A DNA stretch of 55,259 nucleotides from Treponema sp. (GTDB lineage: Bacteria; Spirochaetota; Spirochaetia; Treponematales; Breznakiellaceae): NCBI GenBank assembly GCA_031266175.1, contig JAISBN010000037.1, positions 1 through 55,259 on the forward strand. Direction: 5' to 3'. Positions 1 to 9,157 of this stretch are shown here, one piece after another (the stretch's first letter is position 1; every line of letters begins with the position of its first letter). Both the position numbers and the translations under genes were made by a program. The notes below the pieces were generated by a model. The model had not been told where the DNA came from, ran no database searches, and saw only the letters and a list, made by a program, of their open reading frames with translations.

Positions 1-13
1 GAAGGAGAAGAAA

Positions 14-229
14 ATGATACATGATATTCAAAAACCCCAAATCAGTCCCCAATTCACCATTGAGGACATTCATAAAATCCGGGAATGGAATTATGAACGG
101 CTCAAAGACGCGACCATACAGGAACGTATTGACGAAATCAGGCGGCAGGCGGAGCCGGGTATAAGGGCAATAGAGAAACTCAAGGCGGAACAAAATACTA
201 TACAGGAGTCCCCGGCAAAGTTCCCATAA
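14..229 (+). CDS. Small hypothetical protein (71 aa)
   Basis: The ORF starts with ATG directly behind a strong Shine-Dalgarno (GAAGGAG), so it is probably translated. The product is short, charged and probably helical, with a conserved-looking core (TIEDIHKIREWNYE) followed by Arg/Glu-rich helix. I recall short proteins of this kind as recurrent orphans in termite-gut treponemes, but no function is known to me. There is no signal peptide, membrane segment or metal motif. The gene it might pair with lies outside the window on the left. An antitoxin-like role is possible but unsupported. Confidence 0.5.
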   Translation: MIHDIQKPQISPQFTIEDIHKIREWNYERLKDATIQERIDEIRRQAEPGIRAIEKLKAEQNTIQESPAKFP

Positions 230-290
230 CGGCATTGAACAACAAAGCCATCACAAAACTGCTTGCCGGTGGATGAAGCTGCGGAGCGCC
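230..290. other. Convergent intergenic gap
   Basis: This short gap separates the 71-aa ORF from the 3' end of the convergent LuxR-type regulator. I see no clear terminator hairpin or RNA gene. Confidence 0.4.
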
Positions 291-2909
291 TTAAATTCGA
301 AGGTAGCGGCCGTTTTCGCGGTCCTGTTTTTCGGTGCCCAGGAGGCCGGTTTCCAGGGCGATCCGTATGGCGTCGGCCTTGTTCAGGGCGCCCAGCTTGT
401 AGTAAATCCGCTTGATCACGCTTTTAACGGTGTTAATGGACCGATCCGTTTCCAGGGCTATTTCTTCCCCCGTGAGTCCCTGATAAAGTCCGACCAGGGT
501 TTTGCGTTCCCGGGGGGACAATTCTTCAAACCGGGATTTTGTCCGGGGCTCGAATTCTTTTTCTATCAGGGCCTGGCGTTTGGCATAGGCGGAAGCGGCG
601 GTATTGAGCCGCTCTATCAGTTCCCGGTCCACGACGTTTCCCGCCCCGCCGGCTTTGCCGCCGCTCCCGGGGTCTTTAAAAAAAACGGGATCGTCCAGGG
701 CCGCGGAGCTAAGGGTACGCATATCCCGGCCCAGTTCCGTAAAGGCCGTAAAGAAGCCGTTGGGTTTTGCCAGAACGCAGGCTTCCTTCAGGACGGCAAA
801 ACACTCTTCCCGGTTTCCGCTCTTGTAGCGGCAGACCGCTTCCAGGGCTTTGGTTTCTATCTTTCCCATAAGGAACGCATTGCAGCCGAACTGTTCATCG
901 TGGCTCTGGAGGCTCGCCAGGGCCTTGGGATATTCCAGGGAGGTAAAGTGGTACCGGGCCTTAACGATGACTTCCTGGCCGTAGAGGATGGAATTCAGAT
1001 CGCTTTCTTCAAAATCACTTTTGAGCCAGGGCGCGATTTTTTCGGGCTGGCCTATCTGGACATAAAACCAGCCGGTTACAATATCGTAGTAGATTTTGCG
1101 GTTCAGGAAATAGGTCTGGGCCAGCTGGTTTTCCAGTTCCTTAAGGATGATTTTTATTTGCCCCGCGTCCCCCCGGTGAAAGGCGAGCCGCAAAAGAAAA
1201 AAGAGAGCCCGGTTTTCCACTTCGTACTGGTTTTGTTCCCGGGCTTTTTTAATCGCCGTGTGGGAAAATTCTTCCGCCCCGGCAAAATCCCCCCGGTAAA
1301 AGGCCAGTTCCGCCCGGGCCAGGTCGTCCAGACCGTAGGCGCAGCCCCCCAGGGAAACGGAAACATAGGACACCGCGGCGGCAAGGGCATCCAGGTATTT
1401 TTCCATTTCTCCCCTGTCGGGGATGCTGACCCGGCACACGTAGGAACTGACGTTGTATACCGAGGTGGGCAGGCCGGGAAGAAAATGGGACACGGCAAAA
1501 TAGTCACAGGCCTTCCGCAGGTACCGGGGAAAGCCGTAATCCCTGGTTATCTGGCAGTTAAGGCTTTTCATCAAACCCAGGTTATTGTAGAGCCCCGCCA
1601 GGGCCCGGGCGATCTTCTGGTTGGTCATGGCGTCGTCCCGCTTTTCCAGCAGGGCGATGATTCCCAGTATCTCCTTTTCCGCCTCCTCAAAGCGGGCCAG
1701 GGTGATAAGAAGCCGGGTCTTCATGATATAGGCCGCGGGGTATTCGTCGTAGATCCGCTGCGGCGCCCGGAGGGTTATTCCCAGCAGGGTTTTAGCCGTT
1801 TCTCCTTTCAGGAGCATCGGCAGGGTGGCGATCATCTTAAACAGTTTCAGATAGTCGCCGGCCCGTTCATAGTAGCCGATGGCGCTCAGCTTGCTGCCGT
1901 TGTCAAAGCACCACCGGGCGGCTTTCATGTAGACTTCCCGCTTTTCCTCTTCGGAAAGCTCCTCCGTCAGGTTCTGTAGATACTGCAGCAGGAGGGGATG
2001 GAAATTATACACCCCCATATAGGTATCCAGGCTGATAAAGGAACCTACCCGGTCCAGCTCCTGCATGATATCCGGATTTCCCAGCTCCCTGAGCATATCA
2101 GCCTGCTGGACATCCACCAGGGACATCTTGATAAGGAATTTCCGCAGCTCCGGGGAAACGGTGGACAGGAGCTCTTCCTCGATCAGCTTGAAAATATTTT
2201 TCCGGAATGCCAGGGGGCCGTACCAGTTTATTTTTTCGGAATCCTCCCCGGCCCGGATAAGCACTTCCCCGGCCAGCCGGATGGCAAAAGCCCAGCCTTC
2301 TGTCCGGGCATAGACCCTGCCGGCGGTCTCTTCCGAAACACGGATACTGCGGATGCGAAAGTATTCCCGCATCTCCTGCTCGGAAAATTTAAGATCCTCC
2401 TGGGTGATCTTTGCCAGCAGCCCCCTAGACAGGAATCCCATAAGGTTGATAGGAATTTCGGTTCTGCTGAGAAGGACGGAGCTAATGTTGGGATAGGGGG
2501 AGGTGATGGACTGTTCCAGAAACCGGAGGACTTCCCTGTTGTGGATAAGGTGAAGATCGTCGTAGACAAAAATAAAACGCTCCTCCCTGTCGGGGATGCT
2601 CAGGTAGCGGACGAATTTCCGTTTTGTCGATGGAAAACCGGTTTCCGTCAGGGCCGCGGCGGTCTCTTTGTTCATAAGCCGGACCGCGGCCACGTAGTCC
2701 TCCCAAAACCGGCCCCCGTTGTTGTCCCGGTCATGAAGGCCTATCCAGACAAGCTTTGCCGGAAACCGGTGGACAAACGAGGATACCGCGTGACTTTTTC
2801 CGTAACCCGCTCCGGCAATCACCGTTACAATGGGGTTTTTAACGGCCTGCTCCAGAAGAGCGTCGATCTGGGGCCTTTCTATATAAAATTGCTGTAACGG
2901 GATATTCAT
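291..2909 (-). CDS. MalT-like LuxR family transcriptional regulator
   Basis: This 872-aa regulator has the architecture of the MalT/LAL family of STAND ATPases. An N-terminal NTPase carries a Walker A (GAGYGKS, about residues 33-39) and a Walker B-like stretch (FIFVYDDLH, near 115). A long helical TPR-like middle would sense a ligand or partner. A C-terminal LuxR helix-turn-helix (LSPRERKTL to NTVKSVIKRIYYKLG, about residues 805-860) binds DNA. Family members bind an inducer, oligomerise with ATP and activate transcription; the inducer here is unknown. The ATG has only a weak ribosome-binding site. The gene stands alone, with holA upstream on the same strand after about 125 bp. The 568-aa plus-strand ORF over it is a shadow. 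Confidence 0.9.
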   Translation of the reverse strand: MNIPLQQFYIERPQIDALLEQAVKNPIVTVIAGAGYGKSHAVSSFVHRFPAKLVWIGLHDRDNNGGRFWEDYVAAVRLMNKETAAALTETGFPSTKRKFVRYLSIPDREERFIFVYDDLHLIHNREVLRFLEQSITSPYPNISSVLLSRTEIPINLMGFLSRGLLAKITQEDLKFSEQEMREYFRIRSIRVSEETAGRVYARTEGWAFAIRLAGEVLIRAGEDSEKINWYGPLAFRKNIFKLIEEELLSTVSPELRKFLIKMSLVDVQQADMLRELGNPDIMQELDRVGSFISLDTYMGVYNFHPLLLQYLQNLTEELSEEEKREVYMKAARWCFDNGSKLSAIGYYERAGDYLKLFKMIATLPMLLKGETAKTLLGITLRAPQRIYDEYPAAYIMKTRLLITLARFEEAEKEILGIIALLEKRDDAMTNQKIARALAGLYNNLGLMKSLNCQITRDYGFPRYLRKACDYFAVSHFLPGLPTSVYNVSSYVCRVSIPDRGEMEKYLDALAAAVSYVSVSLGGCAYGLDDLARAELAFYRGDFAGAEEFSHTAIKKAREQNQYEVENRALFFLLRLAFHRGDAGQIKIILKELENQLAQTYFLNRKIYYDIVTGWFYVQIGQPEKIAPWLKSDFEESDLNSILYGQEVIVKARYHFTSLEYPKALASLQSHDEQFGCNAFLMGKIETKALEAVCRYKSGNREECFAVLKEACVLAKPNGFFTAFTELGRDMRTLSSAALDDPVFFKDPGSGGKAGGAGNVVDRELIERLNTAASAYAKRQALIEKEFEPRTKSRFEELSPRERKTLVGLYQGLTGEEIALETDRSINTVKSVIKRIYYKLGALNKADAIRIALETGLLGTEKQDRENGRYLRI

Positions 2910-3034
2910 GTATCATCATTGTACCGTAATTTTCTGTCATTGCAAGGAAATTTTTTAAGAAAATACGCAATAAATGCCCGGAGAAGCGTTTTTCCGGCCC
3001 CGGCCTGCCCGTTCTTTTTCAGGGCCCCCGTTCT

Positions 3035-4042
3035 TTAGGTGTTATTTACAGCGGACAGGCTGCCGGCGCCGGAAAGTTTCATGACAAGCCGGTCCATAAG
3101 GATTTCTTCCCAGGCGCTGCCGGAAGAGCGGAAGAGGTATTCGTACTCCCCCAGCAGGGCCAGCGCGCCGTCCGCCCGGGGCCAGCGGCTTGCCGCTTCC
3201 TGGTAATCGGCCCTGGTTTTGGAAGAACCCAGACCGATTTTTTTAAGTTCAAAATCATTGGCCGCCCCGGAAGCGCGGAGGCCAAGGTAATCCCGGAGTT
3301 TACGGAAACACCAGGCCAGGGTTCCCGTAATGGACTGAACGCTTTCCCTGGCCCTGGTAAGGGAACGCACGATTTCCAGGCTGCTTTGCAGATTACCCCG
3401 GGCAATGGCGGCAAAAAGGGTAAAGGCCGATTCTTCCCGGGCATGGGAAAGGCACCGTTCTACATCCGCTCCGGTGACCGTTTTATCTTTGTCCAGAAAC
3501 AGGATAAGCCGCCGGCATTCCCGGCGCAGGGCGTCGGTATTGTTTTCCACCATTTCCAGAATTGTTTCGATCCCGCTGTCGTCGATACGCCGCCCTTCCC
3601 GGCGGAAGAAAGAAGCAAGCCATTCGGTTTTTTTGTTTTCAAAGAGTTCCCAGAAGATGGTTTTATGTTCTCTGGGGACGGCGTCTTCAATGCGCTTGTC
3701 CAGTCTTATTTCTTCCGATACAAGGACGATGGCGGTGTTTTTCGGCGGCCGCCGGATGCAGGAAACCAGCAGTTCCACATCGTCTTTTTTTTTGATAAGC
3801 TCCGCGCTCTTGATGATAAAAAGCCGTTCGTCGGAAAAAAGGCTGCCGTTCTGCAGGACGGAGACTATCTCTTGCGGAGAGGTCTCTCCCGCGTAAAAAC
3901 TGGTTTCTTCGGTATGGGGGGGCAGGCCGGAACGAAGAGCCCCTAGCGCGTCGAGCTTTTCCCCCAGTTCGGGCCCCAGAAAACAGAATACGCCGCCCGG
4001 CCCTGTTTCCCCGGACCGGGCGGCGGTTTTGCCGGCGATCAT
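3035..4042 (-). CDS. holA: DNA polymerase III subunit delta
   Basis: The 335-aa protein matches the clamp-loader delta subunit, which opens the beta sliding clamp. It has the family's N-terminal AAA-like domain without a working P-loop (VFCFLGPELGEK), the stretch SLFSDERLFIIKSAELIKK typical of delta, and the C-terminal collar domain (SAFTLFAAIARGNLQSSLEIVRSL). The length is normal for HolA. The start codon lies 1 bp beyond the lexA stop on the same strand, so the two genes are almost certainly cotranscribed and translationally coupled. That would place a replisome subunit under SOS control. Confidence 0.88.
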   Translation of the reverse strand: MIAGKTAARSGETGPGGVFCFLGPELGEKLDALGALRSGLPPHTEETSFYAGETSPQEIVSVLQNGSLFSDERLFIIKSAELIKKKDDVELLVSCIRRPPKNTAIVLVSEEIRLDKRIEDAVPREHKTIFWELFENKKTEWLASFFRREGRRIDDSGIETILEMVENNTDALRRECRRLILFLDKDKTVTGADVERCLSHAREESAFTLFAAIARGNLQSSLEIVRSLTRARESVQSITGTLAWCFRKLRDYLGLRASGAANDFELKKIGLGSSKTRADYQEAASRWPRADGALALLGEYEYLFRSSGSAWEEILMDRLVMKLSGAGSLSAVNNT

Positions 4043-4043
4043 G

Positions 4044-4652
4044 TCAACAGGCGCGGATCACATAGGCCAGTTTGCCCAATATCCGTACATCCTGGCTGTA
4101 AATGGGGCTGTGGGCGGCATTCTCCGGCTGCAGCCGGATCCGGTTGGTTTCCCTGAAGAAGCGCTTCAAGGTAACCGCTTCCTCCACCACCGCCACCACA
4201 ATATCGCCGTTTCCGGCGGTGTTTTGTTTCTGGATCAGCGCGGTATCCTTGTCAAGGATGCCCGCGTCTTTCATGGAATCGCCCCGCACCTTAAGGGCAA
4301 AATACTGGCGGTTCTTTTTAAGGAACGATGAATGAACCGGAACGGTCCCGTCCCAGTTTTCTTCCGCCAGTATAGGACGGCCCGCCGCCACAACCCCCAG
4401 GAGGGGAATTTCCACAATGCCCAGATACTCCCGGTCTCCCTTGAAGTCAACCAGCTCCATGGTTCTGGACTGTTTGTTCTCCACCTTAATCCGGCCCTTC
4501 CGTTTAAGGGCCGATACATGATCATAGGCGCCTTTAACCGAAATGGCAAAATTATCCGCCACTTCCCGTATGGTAGGAGGGTATGAATGGGAATGAATGT
4601 ATTCAGCGATGAAGGTCAACACTTCCCTCTGGCGCAGGGTGAGTTCTTTCAT
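4044..4652 (-). CDS. lexA: LexA repressor (SOS regulator, self-cleaving)
   Basis: This is a canonical 202-aa LexA. Residues 1-65 form the winged helix-turn-helix (LTLRQREVLTFI, PPTIREVA). The self-cleavage site is Ala90-Gly91 (VVAAGRP). The catalytic serine is S126 (GDSM) and the catalytic lysine is K163 (TLKRF). RecA-stimulated autoproteolysis derepresses the SOS genes. It is the first gene of a lexA-holA unit behind a clear sigma-70 promoter. I could not identify a Gram-negative or Bacillus-type SOS box upstream, so the operator is probably clade-specific. Confidence 0.96.
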   Translation of the reverse strand: MKELTLRQREVLTFIAEYIHSHSYPPTIREVADNFAISVKGAYDHVSALKRKGRIKVENKQSRTMELVDFKGDREYLGIVEIPLLGVVAAGRPILAEENWDGTVPVHSSFLKKNRQYFALKVRGDSMKDAGILDKDTALIQKQNTAGNGDIVVAVVEEAVTLKRFFRETNRIRLQPENAAHSPIYSQDVRILGKLAYVIRAC

Positions 4653-4688
4653 CCGTTTTCCTTTTTACCGAAATTTAGGGCCGCCTCC

Positions 4689-4717
4689 ACTATAAACCAG
4701 CCCGGCTTTTTTTGCAA
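4689..4717 (-). promoter_or_regulatory. Sigma-70-type promoter of lexA-holA
   Basis: On the minus strand TTGCAA and TATAGT are separated by 17 bp, about 40 bp upstream of the lexA ATG. Both hexamers are close to consensus and the spacing is optimal. Confidence 0.65.
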
Positions 4718-4844
4718 TCCCGCAAAGACGGGAAATGTTGTTCCGCCGCGCCGCTACCAGGGCGTACTGCCCGCCATGGCGGGAATTGTACCGCCGTCCG
4801 CCCGTCTTGCCTGTTTATCCATGAATTGTCTACTATAAGGTACC

Positions 4845-6851
4845 ATGATAGTTGTGCTTTCCAGGGGTATTACTCCCCATGACAAGGAACTGGTCCGCAT
4901 CTACCTTAAGGACCGGGGTTTTGCTGTTCGGGATCAGCAGTTTGGCGAAGATGAAGTATTCGGCGCGTCGGGCAAGGGAGTGGTGGATCTGCGGGAACTG
5001 GGCCTTCTTCCCGGGGTGGAACGGGTTGCCGCGACCAGCAAGCCCTACGAACTGGCGTCCCGGGAAACCAGGGCGGAAGATTCGATTGTCACGGTCGGCG
5101 GCGATTCCTCCTGTCCGCCGGTAAAAATCGGCGGTTCCCGGATTACGGTGATTGCCGGGCCCTGCGCGGTGGAGAGCAGGGAACAGATCCGGGAAACCGC
5201 GGCCCTGGTCCGGGAATCCGGGGCGGTGATCCTCCGGGGAGGGGCCTACAAACCCAGGACCAGTCCCTATGCCTTCCAGGGGCTGGGGATGAAGGGCCTG
5301 GAATTGATGAAGGAAGCGGGAGAGGCCGAAGGCATGCCTATCGTAACCGAGGTGGTGTCCCCGGAACTGGCGGTGGACATGAAAGACTTAACCGACATGT
5401 TCCAGATCGGCGCCCGGAACATGCAGAACTTCGAACTCCTAAAAAAAGTCGGTTCCCTGGGTAAGCCCGTACTGTTAAAACGGGGGCCCTCCGCTACTAT
5501 AGAAGAATGGCTCCTTTCCGCGGAGTACCTGCTGGCCGCGGGAACCCGCGATGTTGTACTCTGCGAGCGGGGAATCCGTACCTTTGAAACCTATACCCGC
5601 AACACCCTGGATATTTCCGCCATTCCCGTGGTAAAGACCCTTTCCCACCTGCCGGTGATTGTGGATCCCAGCCACGCGGTGGGGATCCGGGCCAAGGTAG
5701 CTCCCGCGGCCCTGGCGGCCATCGCCGCCGGGGCCGGCGGGCTGACGGTCGAGGTGCATCCCCGGCCCGACGAGGCCCTTTCCGACGGCCCCCAGTCCCT
5801 GTATCCGGAGCAGTTTGAAAAACTGATGCGGGATATTGAAGCCCTGGCCCCGGTGGTGGGAAAGGAGCTGCTCCGGACCCCCCGGCCCCTGCACCTAACC
5901 GTACCGGCAGCTATGCTGGCGCCGGCGTCCGGCGCCGGCGAAGCCGGCGGTCCGGCGGGGGCGAAGTTTCCCCGGGAACAGGTTGCCTATAACGGGGAAA
6001 GCGGAGCCTTTGCCGAACAGGCGCTGACGCGCATCTTTGGAGAGGACGCCCCCCGCATGCAGGTTCAGTCCTTTAAAGGGGTTTTTGACTCCGTCCTGGA
6101 CGGTTCCGCCTGCGCCGGCATTGTTCCGGTGGAAAACAGCCTGGCGGGAAGCATCCACGAAAACTACGACCTTTTCCTGCGGTATCCGGACATCGCCATT
6201 GTGGGGGAAGTGAAACTCCGGATCGTCCACTGCCTGATCGGGGACGAGCGGGCCGCCATGGATTCCATCGCCATCGTCAGGAGTCACCCCCAGGGCTTTG
6301 CCCAGTGCCGGGAATTTCTTGGCAAGCATCCGGCCTGGCAGCTGGAAGCCTGTAACGATACCGCCGGCGCCGTAGCGTCCATTGCCAGGGAGGGGGCGGT
6401 TAAGGTCGCGGCCATCGCCGGAGCCGCCGCCGCCAAGGCCTACGGTCTTAGGATCCTCAAGGAAGGGATAGAAACCAATCCCCTGAACTATACCCGGTTT
6501 CTCGTCATCAGCCGGAAGATCGATTCAGGCCCTTCCCCGGACAGCCGCCGGATCGGCGGCGCGTGGGTTCCCCCCAGCCTTGGTTCGGAGCGGCCCAGCA
6601 AGGCAAGCATGGTATTTTCCGTGGCCGATAAACCGGGCTCCCTTTTTGCCTGCCTTAAAATTATGGCCGATCAGGGAATCAACCTTTCCAAACTGGAATC
6701 CCGTCCCATCCAGGGCAAGCCCTGGGAATACCAGTTTTATGTGGACGTGAGCATCCCCGAAAAGGAAGGGATCTTTGCCGCGGCCATGGAGGAACTGAAA
6801 CAGCATACCGAAGACTTTTATTTCCTCGGCGCTTACCGGGGTTCGCTGTAA
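4845..6851 (+). CDS. Fused DAHP synthase - prephenate dehydratase (with ACT domain)
   Basis: This 668-aa protein joins the first committed step of aromatic biosynthesis to a late step of phenylalanine synthesis. Residues 1-75 look like the ferredoxin-like regulatory domain of type I-beta DAHP synthases. About 95-345 is the DAHP synthase barrel (IAGPCAVES, RGGAYKPRTSPYAF, VLLKRG, DPSHAVG). After a low-complexity Ala/Gly linker, about 375-560 is prephenate dehydratase (AYNGESGAFAEQA, PVENSLAGS, and the catalytic NYTRFLVI). About 586-660 is an ACT domain with the ESRP phenylalanine-binding motif. No chorismate mutase domain is present. The ATG has AAGG 4 nt upstream. Phenylalanine feedback on both halves is a reasonable inference. 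Confidence 0.93.
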   Translation: MIVVLSRGITPHDKELVRIYLKDRGFAVRDQQFGEDEVFGASGKGVVDLRELGLLPGVERVAATSKPYELASRETRAEDSIVTVGGDSSCPPVKIGGSRITVIAGPCAVESREQIRETAALVRESGAVILRGGAYKPRTSPYAFQGLGMKGLELMKEAGEAEGMPIVTEVVSPELAVDMKDLTDMFQIGARNMQNFELLKKVGSLGKPVLLKRGPSATIEEWLLSAEYLLAAGTRDVVLCERGIRTFETYTRNTLDISAIPVVKTLSHLPVIVDPSHAVGIRAKVAPAALAAIAAGAGGLTVEVHPRPDEALSDGPQSLYPEQFEKLMRDIEALAPVVGKELLRTPRPLHLTVPAAMLAPASGAGEAGGPAGAKFPREQVAYNGESGAFAEQALTRIFGEDAPRMQVQSFKGVFDSVLDGSACAGIVPVENSLAGSIHENYDLFLRYPDIAIVGEVKLRIVHCLIGDERAAMDSIAIVRSHPQGFAQCREFLGKHPAWQLEACNDTAGAVASIAREGAVKVAAIAGAAAAKAYGLRILKEGIETNPLNYTRFLVISRKIDSGPSPDSRRIGGAWVPPSLGSERPSKASMVFSVADKPGSLFACLKIMADQGINLSKLESRPIQGKPWEYQFYVDVSIPEKEGIFAAAMEELKQHTEDFYFLGAYRGSL

Positions 6852-6896
6852 AACCCGGCCTGCAACTTTTTCCCGGGGCCCTGCGTCTAAGTTGTC

Positions 6897-7598
6897 GTGA
6901 ATATAAAACAGAAAAATGAAGAACCCGTAAGAAACGCCGGCGTCTTCGGCGATTCAATTTTGCGGGGCATCCAGCTGGACAGGGAAAACAAACGGTACCG
7001 GGTGGATAACCATATCGACCTTGCCGAAATAGGCCGGAAACATTCACTCGTCATCGACAATTTTTCCATGTTCGGCTGCACCATCCGCAAAGGCGTTTCG
7101 ATACTGCAGAAACGGCTGGAAAAGCGAAAGATGGACGTGGCCGTTATCGAATACGGCGGAAACGACTGTGACTTTAACTGGAAAGAAATCGCCGAACATC
7201 CCGGAGAAAAACATGAACCCCATACGCCGCTGAATATATTTGCCGCGGCGTACCATCAGATTATCCGCGCCCTTAAAGAAAAATACATCGTCCCCGTTCT
7301 GACTACCCTGCCGCCCCTGGAACCCCAGCGTTTTTTCGACTGGTTCTGCGGCGGCCTGAACAAGGACAATATCCTTTCCTGGCTGGGAAGCATCAACAAC
7401 ATTTACCGCTTCCAGGAAAACTATTCCAGGGTGATTGGAAAAATCGCCGCCGAAACAAAATCCCTTCTGGTGGATCTGCGGGGCGCTTTTCTGGAACACC
7501 GGCGGAGCGAAGACCTGCTCTGCGAAGACGGAATCCACCCCAATACCGCAGGCCAGGAAGTGATCACCGGAGCGTTCCTTAATTTTCAGGCGGTATAA
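6897..7598 (+). CDS. SGNH/GDSL-type hydrolase
   Basis: The 233-aa protein has all four SGNH blocks: the nucleophile serine in VFGDSILRG (block I), a glycine in the segment FSMFGCT (block II), GGND (block III, oxyanion Asn) and the catalytic Asp-His in EDGIHPN (block V). The family comprises esterases, lipases and acyl-hydrolases acting on lipids, polysaccharide acetyl groups or peptidoglycan. No signal peptide is visible, so it is probably cytoplasmic. Translation starts at GTG. It lies 45 bp after the DAHP synthase fusion, but no functional link is apparent. The substrate is unknown. Confidence 0.85.
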   Translation: MNIKQKNEEPVRNAGVFGDSILRGIQLDRENKRYRVDNHIDLAEIGRKHSLVIDNFSMFGCTIRKGVSILQKRLEKRKMDVAVIEYGGNDCDFNWKEIAEHPGEKHEPHTPLNIFAAAYHQIIRALKEKYIVPVLTTLPPLEPQRFFDWFCGGLNKDNILSWLGSINNIYRFQENYSRVIGKIAAETKSLLVDLRGAFLEHRRSEDLLCEDGIHPNTAGQEVITGAFLNFQAV

Positions 7599-7638
7599 AA
7601 ACCGCGGGGCAAAAGCGCTGCGTCCCGGATATAAGGCC

Positions 7639-7830
7639 TTACTTTAACCCATCCTTAAGCCGGAAGGCCGGGCAAAGCTGGCCGGCGGCGCGGAACACCT
7701 CCGCCGAAGGCATGGTCATACCCTTAAAGCCGAACATCCCGCAGGCCCGGGGAAATTCCGGATCCCAGGTAATCCTGTAATAGGCGCATTTGAGACAGTT
7801 CGGTTTTTTCCGCTCCCCGTCAGAGTTCAT
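7639..7830 (-). CDS. Small Cys-containing conserved protein (63 aa)
   Basis: The 63-aa product has CxxC at the N-terminus (NCLKCAYY) and two more cysteines (RACGMFGFKG, QLCPAF), a pattern that suggests binding of one zinc ion. The segments TWDPEFPRACGMFGFKG and MPSAEVF recall a short conserved family in spirochaetes and deltaproteobacteria whose role I do not know. It sits downstream of the M20 peptidase gene on the same strand after about 46 bp. The pattern of conserved Cys and aromatic residues argues for a real gene. Confidence 0.65.
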   Translation of the reverse strand: MNSDGERKKPNCLKCAYYRITWDPEFPRACGMFGFKGMTMPSAEVFRAAGQLCPAFRLKDGLK

Positions 7831-7876
7831 CTGTTTTACTTACTTATTCTATTCGTGTACAATAAGCTATAACGGG

Positions 7877-9139
7877 TCAAGGCTTCTCTGCCATAAGAAA
7901 AGCCATGACCTTGGCGTCTCCCAGGATGTTGGCCAGGAGGGCGTACTCGTTGGGCTGATGGGCGGTGTCGTCCATGCGGCTCCAGACGGCGCAGTGAATT
8001 CCCTCGTTGCGGAGGAACGCGCCTACGGTACCGCCGCCTATGCCGACGGGCCGGGTGGCAGCGCCGTACACCTCTTTAACCGCCCTGGAAAGCATCGCCA
8101 CCAGGGGGGAATCCGCCGGGGTAGCCTTGGATTCCACCCTCTGGGGCGCGGCATAACTGATGCTCACCTTGTGTTTGGCCTCGACTTCGCCCTTAATCCG
8201 ATCGATCTCCGCCAGTACGCTTGCAACGGGGTATTGGGGGAGGATCCGCATGTCCATGCAAAAAACGTCTTCGCCGGGGATCGTGTTGATGTTGGGCACA
8301 TTGGCGGTTTTCCTGGTGGGCTGGAAAGTGGAATAGTCCGGCTCAAAGAGGCTGTCCACGGCGTTAAACCGGGCGGACAGCCCGTCGTGGAGCCGGACCG
8401 CCAGTTCCGCCCCGGCAAGGTGGGCGTTGGCCCCCAGATCGGGCCGGGAACCGTGGGCCTGTTTTCCCCTGGTGGTAAATTCGATCCACAAAAGATTTTT
8501 TTCGGCAATTTCAATGGTCTCGCCCCGGCTGTCTCCCCCGTCGGGGATCAGGACCAGGTCGCTTTTACCAAAAATACCGGGCCGCTGTTTCAGAACCGCG
8601 TCAATGCCGTAGGCGCTGCCGCATTCCTCGTCGGCGCAGAAAAGGAGCTTGACCGGGAAAGCCGGAGCGGTTCCGGTTTCCCTCAGGGCCAGGGCGGCAA
8701 TAAGGGAAGATACCAGTCCCTGCTGGTTGTCTTCCACTCCCCGCCCGATAAGCCGCGGCCCCAGGGGACCGTCGTCCCTGCGGACCACAGTCCAGGGATC
8801 GCTTTCCCAGAGGGAAAGCTCCCCCGGCGGCACCACATCCAGGTGGCTCATGATCCACAGGCAGCTTTCGCCGCCGCCGCTTTCGCCGGAAACAGTGCTG
8901 TCTTCGATACTCACTATTAAATTGGGACGGACCCCGCCCTTGGCCCGCTCGTCTTTGATGTCTATCCGTTCACAGGAAAAGCCCCGGCCCTTAAGCCAGC
9001 CCTCCAGGTATTCGGCTTTATCAAATTCGCCGGAACCCCCGGAAGCGGGAGAAACCGCAGGCCGCCTGCAGAGTTCCGTTTCCAGTTCTACCGCCGTCTC
9101 CCCGGCCCGGTCGATATACGCAAAAACCGCTTCTTTCAA
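7877..9139 (-). CDS. M20 family metallopeptidase/deacylase
   Basis: The 420-aa protein belongs to the M20 dinuclear zinc family (dipeptidases, desuccinylases, aminoacylases). Visible metal and catalytic motifs are SHLDVVP, GRGVEDNQQG and ADEECGS, with GKQAHGSRPDLGANA as the dimerisation-domain histidine segment. Subfamily features (Sapep/PepV-like) suggest a dipeptidase or acyl-amino-acid hydrolase, but the substrate cannot be fixed. Translation begins at TTG with a strong AAGGAG 7 nt upstream. It lies 18 bp after galE on the same strand, so the two are likely cotranscribed. Confidence 0.85.
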   Translation of the reverse strand: MKEAVFAYIDRAGETAVELETELCRRPAVSPASGGSGEFDKAEYLEGWLKGRGFSCERIDIKDERAKGGVRPNLIVSIEDSTVSGESGGGESCLWIMSHLDVVPPGELSLWESDPWTVVRRDDGPLGPRLIGRGVEDNQQGLVSSLIAALALRETGTAPAFPVKLLFCADEECGSAYGIDAVLKQRPGIFGKSDLVLIPDGGDSRGETIEIAEKNLLWIEFTTRGKQAHGSRPDLGANAHLAGAELAVRLHDGLSARFNAVDSLFEPDYSTFQPTRKTANVPNINTIPGEDVFCMDMRILPQYPVASVLAEIDRIKGEVEAKHKVSISYAAPQRVESKATPADSPLVAMLSRAVKEVYGAATRPVGIGGGTVGAFLRNEGIHCAVWSRMDDTAHQPNEYALLANILGDAKVMAFLMAEKP

Positions 9140-9157
9140 AGTAAACTCCTTAGACCG

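Noticed and set aside
273-1979. 568-aa plus-strand ORF
   Set aside because: It is antisense to the LuxR-type regulator, shows no recognisable motifs and has skewed Phe/Gly/Gln composition typical of a shadow frame.
4653-4844. LexA operator (SOS box) between lexA and the DAHP synthase fusion
   Set aside because: Neither an E. coli-like CTG-N10-CAG nor a Bacillus-like GAAC-N4-GTTC box was identified. The CCCGCCATGGCGGG palindrome at 4770-4783 is GC-rich and not supported as a LexA site.
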